Of a stretch of 64,000 nucleotides of DNA, positions 7,457-16,290 are shown piece after piece; position 1 is the first letter of the stretch, and the number at the start of each line of letters is the position of its first letter. Origin of the DNA: Micromonospora sp. WMMD1155 (GTDB lineage: Bacteria; Actinomycetota; Actinomycetes; Mycobacteriales; Micromonosporaceae); contig NZ_CP120742.1 of NCBI RefSeq assembly GCF_029581275.1, positions 3,828,001-3,892,000 of the forward strand, given 5' to 3'. A program made the position numbers and the translations under genes. The notes under the pieces are model-generated. The model made no database searches and had not been told where the DNA came from. It saw only the letters and a list, made by a program, of their open reading frames with translations.

Positions 7457-8718
7457 CCGACCTGCCCCGATCCGACGCCGCCCCGACCCCCGCTCCGGCC
7501 GGGTCACCCGAACTACCCGACCTGGACGAGTTCCTCGCCGACCAGACCCGCACACTGCTCGACACGGCTGGTCGGTCGGTCCGCCCCGAGGGCGGCTTCT
7601 GGTGGCTCACCGACGACCGCACCCCGGACCGGGACGAGCCGGTCTTCACCTGGATCACCTGCCGGATGACCCACGTGGCCGCCCTTGCCCATCGCGGTGG
7701 TGACCCGGACGCCGCCGCCCTCGTCGACCACGGCGTCGCCGCGCTCAGCACACTGCTGCGCGACGACCGGTACGGCGGCTGGTTCAGCGCTGTCGACCAG
7801 CAGGGCGCACCCGTGGACGACCGGAAGGCCGGCTACGACCACGCGTTCGTGCTGCTCGCTGCGTCCAGCGCCGTACGCGCCGGCCGGCCGGGCGCGGAGC
7901 AACTGCTCGCCGACGTGCTGGCAGTGGTGCGGGACCGGTTCTGGGACGACGAGGTCGGCGCGGTCCGCGAGTCGTGGAACCGGGACTGGACGGTCACCGA
8001 GGACTACCGGGGCGCCAACAGCAGCATGCACATGGTCGAGGCATTCCTCGCGGCCACCGCCGCGACCGGCGACGCGAGCTGGGCGGACCGGGCCCTGCGG
8101 ATCGCCACCCACCTGGTGCACGGTGAGGCCGCACGGCACGACTGGCGGCTCCCCGAGCACTTCACCGCTGACTGGACGCCGCTGCCCGACTACAACCGGG
8201 ATCAGCCCGCCGACCCGTTCCGGCCGTACGGCTCCACCATCGGCCACTGGCTCGAATGGGCCCGCCTGCTGCTGGAGTTGGAGGCCGTCCTTCCGCAGCC
8301 ACCGCGCTGGCTGCTCAGCGACGCCCGTGCCCTGTTCGCCGCCTCCGTACGGCGTGGGTGGGCGGTCGACGGCGCCGACGGCTTCGTCTACACGATCGAC
8401 TGGGACGACCGGCCGGTGGTCCGCTCCCGGATGCACTGGGTCCTCGCCGAGGCGGTCGGTGCGGCGATCACCCTGCACCGGCGCACCGGTGACGAGGTCT
8501 ACGCCGACTGGTACCGGGTGTTCTGGGCGTACGCCCGTCGCAACCTGATCGACGGCACCGGGTGGCGGCACGAGCTGGACGCGCAGAATCTGCCCTCGGA
8601 CACGGTCTGGCACGGCCGACCGGACGTCTACCACGCGTACCAGGCGGTGCTGCTGTCCCGCGCGGCCGACGGTCTCGGCGGCACCGGCCCACTCGCACCG
8701 GGGGAGGTGACCGCGTGA
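7453..8718 (+). CDS. AGE-family sugar epimerase/isomerase (probable mannose isomerase)
   Basis: 421 residues, an (alpha/alpha)6-barrel N-acylglucosamine 2-epimerase/YihS-type enzyme that interconverts aldoses and ketoses or 2-epimers. Family features are the aromatic N-terminal GGFWWLTDDR, TCRMTHVAALAH, YDHAFVLLAASSAV (catalytic His region), NSSMHMVEAFLAA, GHWLEWARLLLEL and RMHWVLAEAVGAA (His). It is followed by a sugar kinase with a GTGA overlap. Together they suggest free mannose to fructose, then phosphorylation (inference). The LacI-type operator and leader ORF lie upstream. Confidence 0.85.
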   Translation: MTDLPRSDAAPTPAPAGSPELPDLDEFLADQTRTLLDTAGRSVRPEGGFWWLTDDRTPDRDEPVFTWITCRMTHVAALAHRGGDPDAAALVDHGVAALSTLLRDDRYGGWFSAVDQQGAPVDDRKAGYDHAFVLLAASSAVRAGRPGAEQLLADVLAVVRDRFWDDEVGAVRESWNRDWTVTEDYRGANSSMHMVEAFLAATAATGDASWADRALRIATHLVHGEAARHDWRLPEHFTADWTPLPDYNRDQPADPFRPYGSTIGHWLEWARLLLELEAVLPQPPRWLLSDARALFAASVRRGWAVDGADGFVYTIDWDDRPVVRSRMHWVLAEAVGAAITLHRRTGDEVYADWYRVFWAYARRNLIDGTGWRHELDAQNLPSDTVWHGRPDVYHAYQAVLLSRAADGLGGTGPLAPGEVTA

Positions 8719-9668
8719 TCGTGGTCGCGGGTGAGGCGCTGATCGACCTGGTGGTCACCGCCGACGGAGAGCGGGCCGTGCCGGGGGGCTCCCCGGCGAA
8801 CGTGGCGGTCACTCTGGCGCGGCTCGACCAGCCGGTACGACTGCTGGCCCGGCTCGGCACCGACGACTACGGCCGGCAGGTCGCCGAGCACCTGAGGGCC
8901 AACCAGGTCGACCTGGACTGGGCGGTCCGCGCCGAGGAGCCAACCTCGGTGGCGGTGGCCACGTTGAACGCGACCGGGCAGGCGAGCTACGAGTTCCGGC
9001 TGGCCGGCGCGGCGGACTGGCAGTGGACGCCGCAGGAGCTGCCCGAGCTGGCCGGGTCCTCGGCGGTCGCGTTCCACACCGGGTCGCTCGCGCTCGCGCT
9101 GGCCCCCGGCGGGCAGGTGTTCGAGGACCTGCTCGCCCGCGAACGCCACCGGGACGGGCTCACCCTCTCCATCGACCTCAACCTGCGGCCGAGCATCGTC
9201 ACTGACCGGGAGGCCGAGCAGCAGCGCGTACGCCGGCAGGTGCCCCTCGCGCACCTGATCAAGGCCAGTGACGAGGACCTGGCCTGGCTGTATCCGGACC
9301 GGTCGGTGGCCGACGTCATGGCCGAGTGGCGTGAGGTCGGGGTGTCCTGCGCGGTGGTGACCCGGGGTGGTGAGGGCGCCTGGCTGCTGGCCCCGAACGG
9401 TACGCTGCACGAGGCGGCGGCGGTACGCACCACTGTCGTCGACACCGTCGGTGCCGGCGACTCCTTCACCGGTGGCCTGCTCGCCGCGTTGGCCGACCTC
9501 GACGCGCTCGGCGACCGACCGGCCGACCGCCTCGCCGCGGTGACCGAGCAGCAGTGGGACGCCGTGCTCCGGCAGGCTGCCACGGTGGCCGCGCTGACCT
9601 GTGGCCGCCGAGGCGCCGACCCACCCCGTCTCACCGAGCTCAACGCCCTGCTGACCCTGCAGACCTGA
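8715..9668 (+). CDS. PfkB-family carbohydrate kinase (probable fructokinase)
   Basis: 317 residues from a GTG that overlaps the stop of the AGE gene (GTGA). Ribokinase-fold kinase: GEALIDLV at the N-terminus, PGGSPANVAVTLARL substrate loop, and the PfkB signature 2 DTVGAGDSFTGGLLAAL with the catalytic Asp. The NLRPSIV and KASDEDLAWLYP segments are typical of bacterial fructokinases. ATP-dependent phosphorylation of the sugar released by the AGE isomerase is the likely job. Transcription probably ends at the hairpin 9722-9797. Confidence 0.9.
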   Translation: MIVVAGEALIDLVVTADGERAVPGGSPANVAVTLARLDQPVRLLARLGTDDYGRQVAEHLRANQVDLDWAVRAEEPTSVAVATLNATGQASYEFRLAGAADWQWTPQELPELAGSSAVAFHTGSLALALAPGGQVFEDLLARERHRDGLTLSIDLNLRPSIVTDREAEQQRVRRQVPLAHLIKASDEDLAWLYPDRSVADVMAEWREVGVSCAVVTRGGEGAWLLAPNGTLHEAAAVRTTVVDTVGAGDSFTGGLLAALADLDALGDRPADRLAAVTEQQWDAVLRQAATVAALTCGRRGADPPRLTELNALLTLQT

Positions 9669-9721
9669 CCCGGACGCGGGTCGGCGCCGTGGCGCGCCGG
9701 ACTGCCGGGACGCGGCACCGG

Positions 9722-9797
9722 TGATCCACTCCACGTCGCCGATGTGGGGGTGTCCGAGTGCCCGGGCATCGCCACATCGCCGATCCGGAGTGGATCA
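9722..9797. repeat. Intergenic palindromic element, copy C
   Basis: Outer arms TGATCCACTCC (9722-9732) and GGAGTGGATCA (9787-9797), inner arms GATGTGG (9741-9747) and CCACATC (9772-9778). It lies between the convergent pfkB and lacI genes, where it would work as a bidirectional terminator. The GATGTGG core is shared with copies at 6134 and 38796. Confidence 0.75.
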
Positions 9798-9835
9798 CCC
9801 GCCCTCACCCTGGGCGACGCGGGCGGGGGAGTGGA

Positions 9836-10849
9836 TCAGGACAGGCCGCGAGGCATCAGGTGTGTGGGGAGCACTGTGGTGGCGGGTGGGGAGTCGTCGC
9901 CGGCGATCCGGCTGAACAGCCGCTCGGTGGCGACCCGGGCCAGCTCCCGGGTGTCGTACGCGACGACGGTCAGCGGTCGGGGCATCAGGTGGGCCAGTTC
10001 GAAGTCGTCGAAGCCGACCAGTGCCGCGTCGTCGCCCCGGCGGTGCAGCTCCTGGAGCGCACCCACGGTGAGCCGGTTGTTGGCGCAGAAGAACGCGGTG
10101 GGCGGATCCGGAAGGTCGAGCAGTTCGCCGACCGCCCGCCCCGCCTCCTCCGGGGCGATCAGCCTCTCGCGGAGCAGCGAGTCGTCCGGCTCGACACCGG
10201 CGGCGACCAACGCCGCCCGCGCACCGGCCAGCCGCTCGCGCATCGTGGGCACGCTCGGTGCGCCGAGCAGCAGGCCCACCCGGCGGTGCCCCTCGTCGAG
10301 CAGCGCGCCCACCCCGGCGTGGCTGCCGCCCCGGTTGTCCAGCAGCACCGCGTCGGCCTGCAGCTCCTGCGGCGGCCGGTCCAGGAACACCACGGGCATT
10401 CCCAGCTCGACCTCGCGGCGCAGGAACGAGTGGTCCAGGCCCGCCGGCACCACCAGGAGCCCGTCCACCCGACGTTGGGTGAAGTCCTGGAGCAGGGCGC
10501 GTTCCCGCTCCGGGTCCTCCTCCGAGGAGGCGGTGATCAGCATGGTGCCGTGGGCGGCGGCGATCTCGGCGGCGACACTGGCGATCGTCGCGTAGAACGG
10601 GTTGGCGATCTCCTCGATGAGCAACCCGACGGTGGCGTTGAGCTGCCGGGAGCGCAGGTTGCGGGCGATGTCGTTGCGCCGGAAGCCCAGCTCGGCGATG
10701 GCGGCCAGCACCCGGCTGACCAGCTCCTGCCCCACGGGCTCGTCGTTGACCACCCGGGAGACCGTCTTCAGGCTGACGTCGGCACGGCGGGCCACGTCGA
10801 CCATCGTCGGGCGTCGGCGCACTGTCGGCCGGGTCGGGGTCTGGGTCAC
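9836..10849 (-). CDS. LacI-family transcriptional regulator
   Basis: 337 residues from the GTG at 10849, chosen because GGAGG is eight bases upstream (an ATG at 10864 lacks one). The N-terminal LacI helix-turn-helix is MVDVARRADVSLKTVSRVVN with the hinge RRNDIARNLRSR. A periplasmic-binding-like sensor domain follows (NATVGLLIEEIANPFYATIA, then VVFLDRP, AFFCANNRLTVGAL, LVGFDDFELAHLM). It is convergent with the AGE-pfkB operon, whose operator at 7278-7291 fits it. The 27-bp gap from the upstream oxidoreductase gene suggests co-transcription with it. Confidence 0.92.
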   Translation of the reverse strand: MTQTPTRPTVRRRPTMVDVARRADVSLKTVSRVVNDEPVGQELVSRVLAAIAELGFRRNDIARNLRSRQLNATVGLLIEEIANPFYATIASVAAEIAAAHGTMLITASSEEDPERERALLQDFTQRRVDGLLVVPAGLDHSFLRREVELGMPVVFLDRPPQELQADAVLLDNRGGSHAGVGALLDEGHRRVGLLLGAPSVPTMRERLAGARAALVAAGVEPDDSLLRERLIAPEEAGRAVGELLDLPDPPTAFFCANNRLTVGALQELHRRGDDAALVGFDDFELAHLMPRPLTVVAYDTRELARVATERLFSRIAGDDSPPATTVLPTHLMPRGLS

Positions 10850-10876
10850 GGGGTGGTCCTCCACGGCGAACGCGGG

Positions 10877-12256
10877 TCAGCGGTCGAGCGCGGCGAGCGC
10901 ATCGACCGCTTTTCGGGCGGCGATGAGCACCGGGTCCCACACCGGCGCGTACGGCGGAGCGTAGCCCAGGTCCAGTGCTGTCATATCGTCCACCGTCATG
11001 CCGTTCCAGAGTGCCACGGCAAGTGCGTCGATCCGTTTAGCCGCCTCCGACCAGCCGACGATCTGCGCGCCGAGCAGCCGACCGTTGGGACGCTCGGCGA
11101 TCAGCTTCACTGTCATCGGGCGGGCACCCGGGTAGTAGCCGGCCCGGTTGGTCGACTCGGCGATCACCGAGACGAAGTCGAAGCCGGCCGCCTCGGCCTC
11201 GCCCTCGCGCAGGCCCGTCCGACCCACCTCCAGGTCACAGACCTTGGTCACCGCCGTGCCGATCACCCCGGCGAACGTGGCGTACCCGCCGCCGATGTTG
11301 ATCCCCGCCACCCGGCCCTGCTTGTTGGCGTGCGTGCCCAGCGGCACGTGCACCGGCATCCCGCTGACCCGGTGCAGCGTCTCCACACAGTCGCCGGCCG
11401 CCCAGATGCCGGGCATCCCGGGCACCCGCATCCGGCGGTCCACCCGGACCCCACCGGTCGTGCCGATCGGCAGCCCGGCAGCCGCGGCGAGCGCGGCGTT
11501 GGGGCGTACACCGAGACCCAGGACCACGACGTCGGTGGGCATCGGCCCCTCGGCCGTGACCACCGCGGACACCCGGCCGTCCCGCTGTTCCAGGCCGGTC
11601 ACCGGCAGGCCGGCGCGGATCGTGATGCCGAGGCCGCGCATGGCCTCGGCCACCAACTCGCCCATGTCGGGGTCCACCGTCGACATGGGCTGCGTGCCCG
11701 CCTCGACCAGGGTCACCGAGAGGCCGCGCTGGATCAGGGCCTCGGCGATCTCGACGCCGATGTAGCCGCCACCGACCACCACGGCCCGGCGCGGTCGCGG
11801 CTCGGCGTCCAGCCACTCGCGCAGCGCCGCCCCGTCGTCCAGGGTCTGCATGCCGAACACGCCACCCGCGTCGGTGGCCGCCCACGGTGGCTTCACCGGC
11901 ACCGCGCCGGTGGCGTACATCAGCTCGTCGAAGCGCTCGCGGACCTCGCCGCCGCCCTCCAGGTCCCGGGCCACCACCTCGCGGCGCTCCAGGTCGATGG
12001 CCGTGACCTCGTGCCGCATCCGCACGTCCATCGCGTACTCGGTGCGGAACGTCTCCGGATCCCGGGCGATCAGCGCCTCCGGGCCGGGCACCAGGCCGCT
12101 GATCCAGTACGGGATGCCGCAGGCCGAGTAGGAGGTGAAGTGACCGCGCTCGAAGACCATGATCTCCAGGTCGTCGCGGCCGCGGCGGCGACGGGCCTGG
12201 GACGCCGCCGACATGCCGGCGGCGTCCCCGCCGATGACGATCAACCGTTGGGCCAC
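10877..12256 (-). CDS. CoA-disulfide-reductase-like FAD/NAD(P)H oxidoreductase
   Basis: 459 residues. Pyridine nucleotide-disulfide oxidoreductase class III: FAD-binding LIVIGGDAAGMSAASQARRR, single redox Cys in YSACGIPYW (the Cys that forms the CoA-S-S mixed disulfide), NAD(P)H-binding VVVGGGYIGVEIAEAL, FAD-ribityl GIWAAGDCVE, and a dimerisation domain from about 330 with a C-terminal Tyr pair (YAPPYAPVWDP), as in CoADR. Likely reduces CoA disulfide or related low-molecular disulfides. NADH oxidase activity is an alternative. It follows the YbdK-like ligase gene by 23 bp on the same strand, pointing to a thiol-related operon. Confidence 0.88.
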   Translation of the reverse strand: MAQRLIVIGGDAAGMSAASQARRRRGRDDLEIMVFERGHFTSYSACGIPYWISGLVPGPEALIARDPETFRTEYAMDVRMRHEVTAIDLERREVVARDLEGGGEVRERFDELMYATGAVPVKPPWAATDAGGVFGMQTLDDGAALREWLDAEPRPRRAVVVGGGYIGVEIAEALIQRGLSVTLVEAGTQPMSTVDPDMGELVAEAMRGLGITIRAGLPVTGLEQRDGRVSAVVTAEGPMPTDVVVLGLGVRPNAALAAAAGLPIGTTGGVRVDRRMRVPGMPGIWAAGDCVETLHRVSGMPVHVPLGTHANKQGRVAGINIGGGYATFAGVIGTAVTKVCDLEVGRTGLREGEAEAAGFDFVSVIAESTNRAGYYPGARPMTVKLIAERPNGRLLGAQIVGWSEAAKRIDALAVALWNGMTVDDMTALDLGYAPPYAPVWDPVLIAARKAVDALAALDR

Positions 12257-12279
12257 GGGATCATCCTGTCACGAGGTGT

Positions 12280-13425
12280 TCAACCGCGGGTCTGTCGCGC
12301 GACGTCCTGCACCACGTCGGTGAGTCGGCCGGTGCGCGCGTACACCGCGCGTTGCCGCGCCGCCCCGCTGCCGTGCCGGCGCAACCCACCCAGCAGGTCG
12401 GTCACCTCGGCCCAGTCGCCGTGCTGCTCCAGCGCCGGTCGCATCCGGTCCACGAACCGGTCCAACAGTTCCCAGGCGGTGGCCAGCTCGCCGGTGGTGA
12501 CGTCGACGGCCTGGCCCTCCAGGCCGTCGTGGGCGGCCCGCCAGTGCGCCCCGACCAGCAGGTGATGGTCGGTCCGCAACGCCGGTCGGCCGGCCTCGAC
12601 GTCCGCCATCGCGGTGGACACCAGGGCCCGGACCAGCGCGGCGACCAGCACCGCGTCGTCCACCGACGGGCAGACGTCGCCGATCCGCAGCTCCACCGTC
12701 GGGTACTTCGCCGACAGGCGGGCGTACCAGTAGAGCATCCCCTCGTCGAGCATCACCCCGCTGGAGATCAACTGGCGGATCAGCCGCTGGTAGTGCTCGT
12801 GCGACTCCAGCCACGGCGTCGGGGCCACCGACGGCCAGCGCTCCCACTCCACCGACCGCCAACTGGCGTAGCCGGTGTCCGCGCCACGGGCGAAGGGCGA
12901 GTTGGTGGTCATCGCGTGCAGCAGCGGCAGCCACGGCCGCACGTGGTTGAGCACCTGCACGCCGGTCTCCGGGTCGGGCACGCCGACGTGCACGTGCATG
13001 CCGTTGTTGCCCGGGCCGGGGACGAGCAGCTGGAACCGCTCGATCATCCGGTCGAACCGGGGCTTGTCCACCACCGGCGGCACCGGGCCGTCCACCGGAC
13101 CGGTGCCGATGGCGAGCAGGCGTACGCCGGCCCGCTCGGCGGCGTCGGCGAGCGCCCCGCGCAGCACGCCGAGGGAGTGGCGGATCGACGAGAGCTCCAA
13201 CCCGGGTGGGCTGCCGATCTCGATCTGACTGGTCTGGAACTCCCGCTCGACCTGCCCGCGCAACTCGGCCGGCACCTGCTCCATGACCAGGTCGACGGCC
13301 GGGACCGCAGCCCCGGTGTGCGGATCGACGAGGAGGAACTCCTCCTCGACACCCACGGTGAGCAATCCGGTCGCCGCAGCCGTTCCGCTGGGCGCCTCCG
13401 CCACCTGGCCGGTCATCGACACCAC
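12280..13425 (-). CDS. Carboxylate-amine ligase, YbdK / glutamate-cysteine-ligase family 2
   Basis: 381 residues. ATP-dependent carboxylate-amine ligase fold (GCS2): GVEEEFLLVDPHTG at the N-terminus carries the Mg-binding Glu residues, followed by GNNGMHVHVGV, NSPFARGADTGYASWRS and VELRIGDVCPSVDDAVLVAA. The homologues in actinomycetes include YbdK-type proteins with weak glutamate-cysteine ligase activity, and the enzyme is not the mycothiol ligase. The GTG at 13425 is preceded by AGGA; the ATG at 13416 is an alternative. The thiol-type neighbour (10877-12256) supports a role in low-molecular-weight thiol or peptide metabolism (inference). Confidence 0.88.
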   Translation of the reverse strand: MVSMTGQVAEAPSGTAAATGLLTVGVEEEFLLVDPHTGAAVPAVDLVMEQVPAELRGQVEREFQTSQIEIGSPPGLELSSIRHSLGVLRGALADAAERAGVRLLAIGTGPVDGPVPPVVDKPRFDRMIERFQLLVPGPGNNGMHVHVGVPDPETGVQVLNHVRPWLPLLHAMTTNSPFARGADTGYASWRSVEWERWPSVAPTPWLESHEHYQRLIRQLISSGVMLDEGMLYWYARLSAKYPTVELRIGDVCPSVDDAVLVAALVRALVSTAMADVEAGRPALRTDHHLLVGAHWRAAHDGLEGQAVDVTTGELATAWELLDRFVDRMRPALEQHGDWAEVTDLLGGLRRHGSGAARQRAVYARTGRLTDVVQDVARQTRG

Positions 13426-13574
13426 CGTCCGTTCCTACCGTTCGCGGTCCGTCCGCGTCGGTCCGCCGTTTGGTTACCCAACGTGGCGAGGCCGGGAAAC
13501 GTGGCGACGGCACCTCGTGACCGGCTTGCCGGTGATCGGCCGGACGACGTGACACGGAGTCCTATGCTGAGCCC

Positions 13575-13868
13575 GTGCCGGTGCCGCTGGGATTCCTCGG
13601 GTTCGCGTGGTTGTCCGCGTTCGCCCAGCTCACAGTGCTCGCCGACCGGCCGGTCGACCTGCTCGCGGGTGCCGCGCTGACCGCACTGGTGTTGCTCGCC
13701 GTGGTGCTGCTGGCGCGGCTGCGCGACCGCTCGGGTGCACCCGGCGTCGGGCCCCGTTGGGCCGGCCTGCGGGCCCGTTCCCGGGGTCGACGGATGCCCC
13801 GCCAGATCGACCCGGACGCCGCCGGTCGACCCCGTCCCCGCGCTCCCGGGCACCCCTCGGCCGCGTAG
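13575..13868 (+). CDS. Small membrane protein (DUF6412-like) upstream of YidC paralogue
   Basis: 97 residues from a GTG. Hydrophobic N-terminal half with two membrane segments (LGFLGFAWLSAFAQLTVLA and LLAGAALTALVLLAVVLLA) and a basic, Pro/Arg-rich cytoplasmic tail. Actinomycete genomes often place such a small protein directly before a second YidC/Oxa1-like gene, as here (101-bp gap). The family name is from memory of that arrangement and is less certain than the gene itself. Confidence 0.72.
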   Translation: MPVPLGFLGFAWLSAFAQLTVLADRPVDLLAGAALTALVLLAVVLLARLRDRSGAPGVGPRWAGLRARSRGRRMPRQIDPDAAGRPRPRAPGHPSAA

Positions 13869-13969
13869 CGCCACGCCGCCGCGCGGCCGATCCCGCCGTC
13901 ACCGGTCCCCCTGCCGAGCGCACGCCGCCGGAGGGGAGACCGCACCGGAATCGGACCGAGGGGTTTCCC

Positions 13970-14725
13970 ATGCTCGCCTTCGCACCACTGCACGGCGTTG
14001 TCGGCGCTGCCGGCACCGCGTTGTCCTGGCTCACCGATCTGCTCGAACCGCTGGCCGGCGGCATGGCGACCGCCGCCGCCATCGTGCTCTTCACCATCGC
14101 CATCAGACTGCTGATCTCGCCGCTCACCGTCGTGCAGGTCCGCGGCGAGCGACGCCGCGCGGCCCTCGCCCCGCAGGTGCGTGAGCTTCAGCGGCGGTAC
14201 GCCGACGACCCGGCCACCCTTCAGCGCGAGGTGTTCGCGTTGTACTCCGAGGCCGGCGCGAACCCGATCGCCGGCTGCCTGCCGTTGCTGCTCCAGGCGC
14301 CGTTCCTGCTGGTCCTGTACCGGCTGTTCACCACGAGTGAGGGCGGCACCGGCCTGCTGGAGGAGCGGCTCGCCGGGGTGCCCCTGGGCCACCATCTCAC
14401 CGACGGGCTGACCGGCGCGGCGGGTCCGCTGTTCGCCGTGCTGCTGGCGGTGCTGGTGGCGGTGGCCTGGTGGTCGTCGCGGCGGGCTCGTCGGGCCTCG
14501 GCGGCGGTCGGCACGGTGGCCGGTACGCCCACCGAGGGGCCGGGGGCGGCGGTGCTCGGGCGGCTGCTGCCCCTGCTGCCGTTCACGACCGTGCTGGTGG
14601 CGCTGGTGCTGCCGCTCGCCGCAGTGATCTACCTGGTGACCACGAGTCTGTGGTCGGCGGCCGAGCAGGCGGTGCTCCGTCGGCCGCAGGCGGTGTCGAC
14701 GAACGCCGACGCAGATCGACGTTGA
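13970..14725 (+). CDS. YidC/Oxa1-family membrane insertase paralogue
   Basis: 251 residues from the ATG at 13970, with GAGGGG upstream; the open frame continues upstream in shadow. Membrane protein with the YidC core: IVLFTIAIRLLISPLTVVQV (positively charged groove Arg), QVRELQRRYADDPATLQREVFALYSE cytoplasmic hairpin, NPIAGCLPLLLQAPFLLVLY, and later segments GPLFAVLLAVLVAVAWW and FTTVLVALVLPLAAVIYLVTTSLWS. It is shorter than the main YidC and lacks a big periplasmic domain, as in Gram-positives. It probably inserts a subset of membrane proteins beside the housekeeping YidC. Confidence 0.88.
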   Translation: MLAFAPLHGVVGAAGTALSWLTDLLEPLAGGMATAAAIVLFTIAIRLLISPLTVVQVRGERRRAALAPQVRELQRRYADDPATLQREVFALYSEAGANPIAGCLPLLLQAPFLLVLYRLFTTSEGGTGLLEERLAGVPLGHHLTDGLTGAAGPLFAVLLAVLVAVAWWSSRRARRASAAVGTVAGTPTEGPGAAVLGRLLPLLPFTTVLVALVLPLAAVIYLVTTSLWSAAEQAVLRRPQAVSTNADADRR

Positions 14726-14770
14726 CAAATGTCATGACCGAGGCGTACAACCCTGAGAGAGCGCTCTCTC
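14722..14770 (+). promoter_or_regulatory. Promoter and CebR/LacI-type operator of the GH16 gene
   Basis: A -35 TTGACA (14722-14727) and -10 TACAAC (14746-14751) at 18-bp spacing are followed by the perfect 16-bp palindrome GAGAGAGCGCTCTCTC (14755-14770). The palindrome has the GAGCGCTC core of CebR/CelR operators (TGGGAGCGCTCCCA) that LacI-family repressors bind before polysaccharide-degrading genes. It overlaps the expected transcription start, so it would block polymerase. TGACA-AA-TGTCA at 14723-14734 is a second small inverted repeat over the -35. Confidence 0.7.
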
Positions 14771-14797
14771 GACCCGTCTCCGTAGAGAGGCACGTCC

Positions 14798-16207
14798 ATG
14801 ACACCTCCTTCGGCGGCCCCCGCCGCCCCGCTCGTCCGACGCCGGCTGCGGCTGGCCTCCGTCCTGCTCGTCGCCACCACCACCGTCCTGGCCGGCGTCA
14901 CCGTCACCGCGCAAGCGGCCGTGCCGCCACCACCGACCGGCTGGAGCACGGTCTGGAGCGACGACTTCACCGGTGCCGCCGGCACCCTGCCCTCGTCCGC
15001 CAACTGGATCATCGACACCGGTCACAGCTATCCCGGTGGTCCGGGCAACTGGGGCACCGGCGAGATCCAGAACTACACCGCCAGCACCGCCAACGTCAGC
15101 CACGACGGTGGTGGCAACCTGCGGATCACGCCGCTGCGCGACAGCGGAGGCGGTTGGACCTCCGCCCGGATCGAGACCGTGCGCAGCAACTTCAAGGCCC
15201 CGTCCGGCGGCGTGCTCGCCATCGAGGGTCGCATCCAGATGCCGAACGTCACCGGCGCCGCGGCGGCCGGCTACTGGCCCGCGTTCTGGGCGCTCGGGGC
15301 GCCCTACCGGGGCAACTACCAGAACTGGCCGGGCATCGGTGAGTTCGACGTGATGGAGAACGTCAACGGCATCAACTCGGTCTGGGGCGTGCTGCATTGC
15401 GGCGTCGCGCCGGGCGGGCCGTGCAACGAGTCCAACGGCCTCGGCGCGTCCCGGGCCTGTCCGGGGTCGAGCTGCCAGTCCGCGTTCCACACGTACCGGT
15501 TCGAGTGGGACGCCTCGATCAGCCCGCAACAACTGCGCTGGTACGTCGACGGGCAGCTCTACCACACCGTCACGTCCAGTCAGGTCGGTGCGTCCGCCTG
15601 GTCGCAGATGACCTCGCACCAGGGCTACTTCCTGCTGCTCAACGTCGCGATCGGCGGGGCCTTCCCGAACGGTGTCGCCGGCAGCGGCACGCCGACCTCG
15701 GCCACCGTCCCGGGTCGGCCGATGCTCGTCGACTACGTGGCGGTGTACCAGCGCGGAAGTGGCACCACCCCGCCGCCGACCACACCGCCACCCTCCGGCA
15801 CGAGGGACGCGTACGCGCAGATCCAGGCCGAGTCGTTCAACGGTCAGAACGGCGTGCTCGTCGAGGCGTGCTCGGAGGGTGGGCAGAACATCGCCGCGCT
15901 GCGCAACGGTGACTGGGTGCGCTACGACAATGTCGAGTTCGGCTCCGCCTCGCCCCGGGACTTCCTGGCCCGGGTCGCCTCCGGCGCGGGTGGCGGTGCG
16001 AGTGGCCTCGTCGAGGTGCGGTTGGGCAGCCCGACCGCGACGCCGATCGGCAGCTTCGCGATCGGCAACACCGGCGGTTGGCAGAGCTGGCGCTCGGTGC
16101 CCGGCAACGTGGGGGCGGTGACCGGTCGGCACTCCGTGTACCTGACCTTCACCAGTGGCCAGCCGAACGACTTCGTCAACGTCAACTGGTTCACCTTCCG
16201 CCGCTGA
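14798..16207 (+). CDS. Secreted GH16 endo-beta-glucanase with CBM6
   Basis: 469 residues. A signal peptide with a twin-Arg-like basic start (LVRRRLRLASVLLVATTT, cleavage near AQA-AVPPP) is followed by a GH16 beta-jelly-roll domain (about 45-315), a Thr/Pro linker (SGTTPPPTTPPPSG) and a C-terminal CBM6-type lectin domain (about 340-469). The GH16 active site is GEFDVMEN with E182, D184 and E187. The overall type resembles actinomycete laminarinases (endo-1,3-beta-glucanases). Four extra Cys in GVAPGGPCNESNG...CPGSSCQS probably form disulfides. A palindromic repressor site overlaps its promoter. Confidence 0.93.
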   Translation: MTPPSAAPAAPLVRRRLRLASVLLVATTTVLAGVTVTAQAAVPPPPTGWSTVWSDDFTGAAGTLPSSANWIIDTGHSYPGGPGNWGTGEIQNYTASTANVSHDGGGNLRITPLRDSGGGWTSARIETVRSNFKAPSGGVLAIEGRIQMPNVTGAAAAGYWPAFWALGAPYRGNYQNWPGIGEFDVMENVNGINSVWGVLHCGVAPGGPCNESNGLGASRACPGSSCQSAFHTYRFEWDASISPQQLRWYVDGQLYHTVTSSQVGASAWSQMTSHQGYFLLLNVAIGGAFPNGVAGSGTPTSATVPGRPMLVDYVAVYQRGSGTTPPPTTPPPSGTRDAYAQIQAESFNGQNGVLVEACSEGGQNIAALRNGDWVRYDNVEFGSASPRDFLARVASGAGGGASGLVEVRLGSPTATPIGSFAIGNTGGWQSWRSVPGNVGAVTGRHSVYLTFTSGQPNDFVNVNWFTFRR

Positions 16208-16278
16208 GCGGGCCTTCCCGGTTCTCCCGTCGCGTCGGCGCGCGGCGGGAGGCCGGTCACCCGTGCCTCTGGACAGGA

Positions 16279-16290
16279 ACAGTTAACTGT
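16279..16290. promoter_or_regulatory. Palindromic operator candidate before the GH18 gene
   Basis: ACAGTTAACTGT is a perfect 12-bp palindrome 59 bp upstream of the GH18 start, followed by an AT-rich stretch CTTAATAATAAG that stands out in this GC-rich window and may be the -10 region. It differs from the GH16 operator, so the two hydrolase genes are probably under different regulators. Confidence 0.5.

Noticed and set aside
9758..12565. 935-codon plus frame over lacI and the CoA-disulfide-reductase gene
   Set aside because: No motifs and no ribosome site; the minus-strand genes explain the region.
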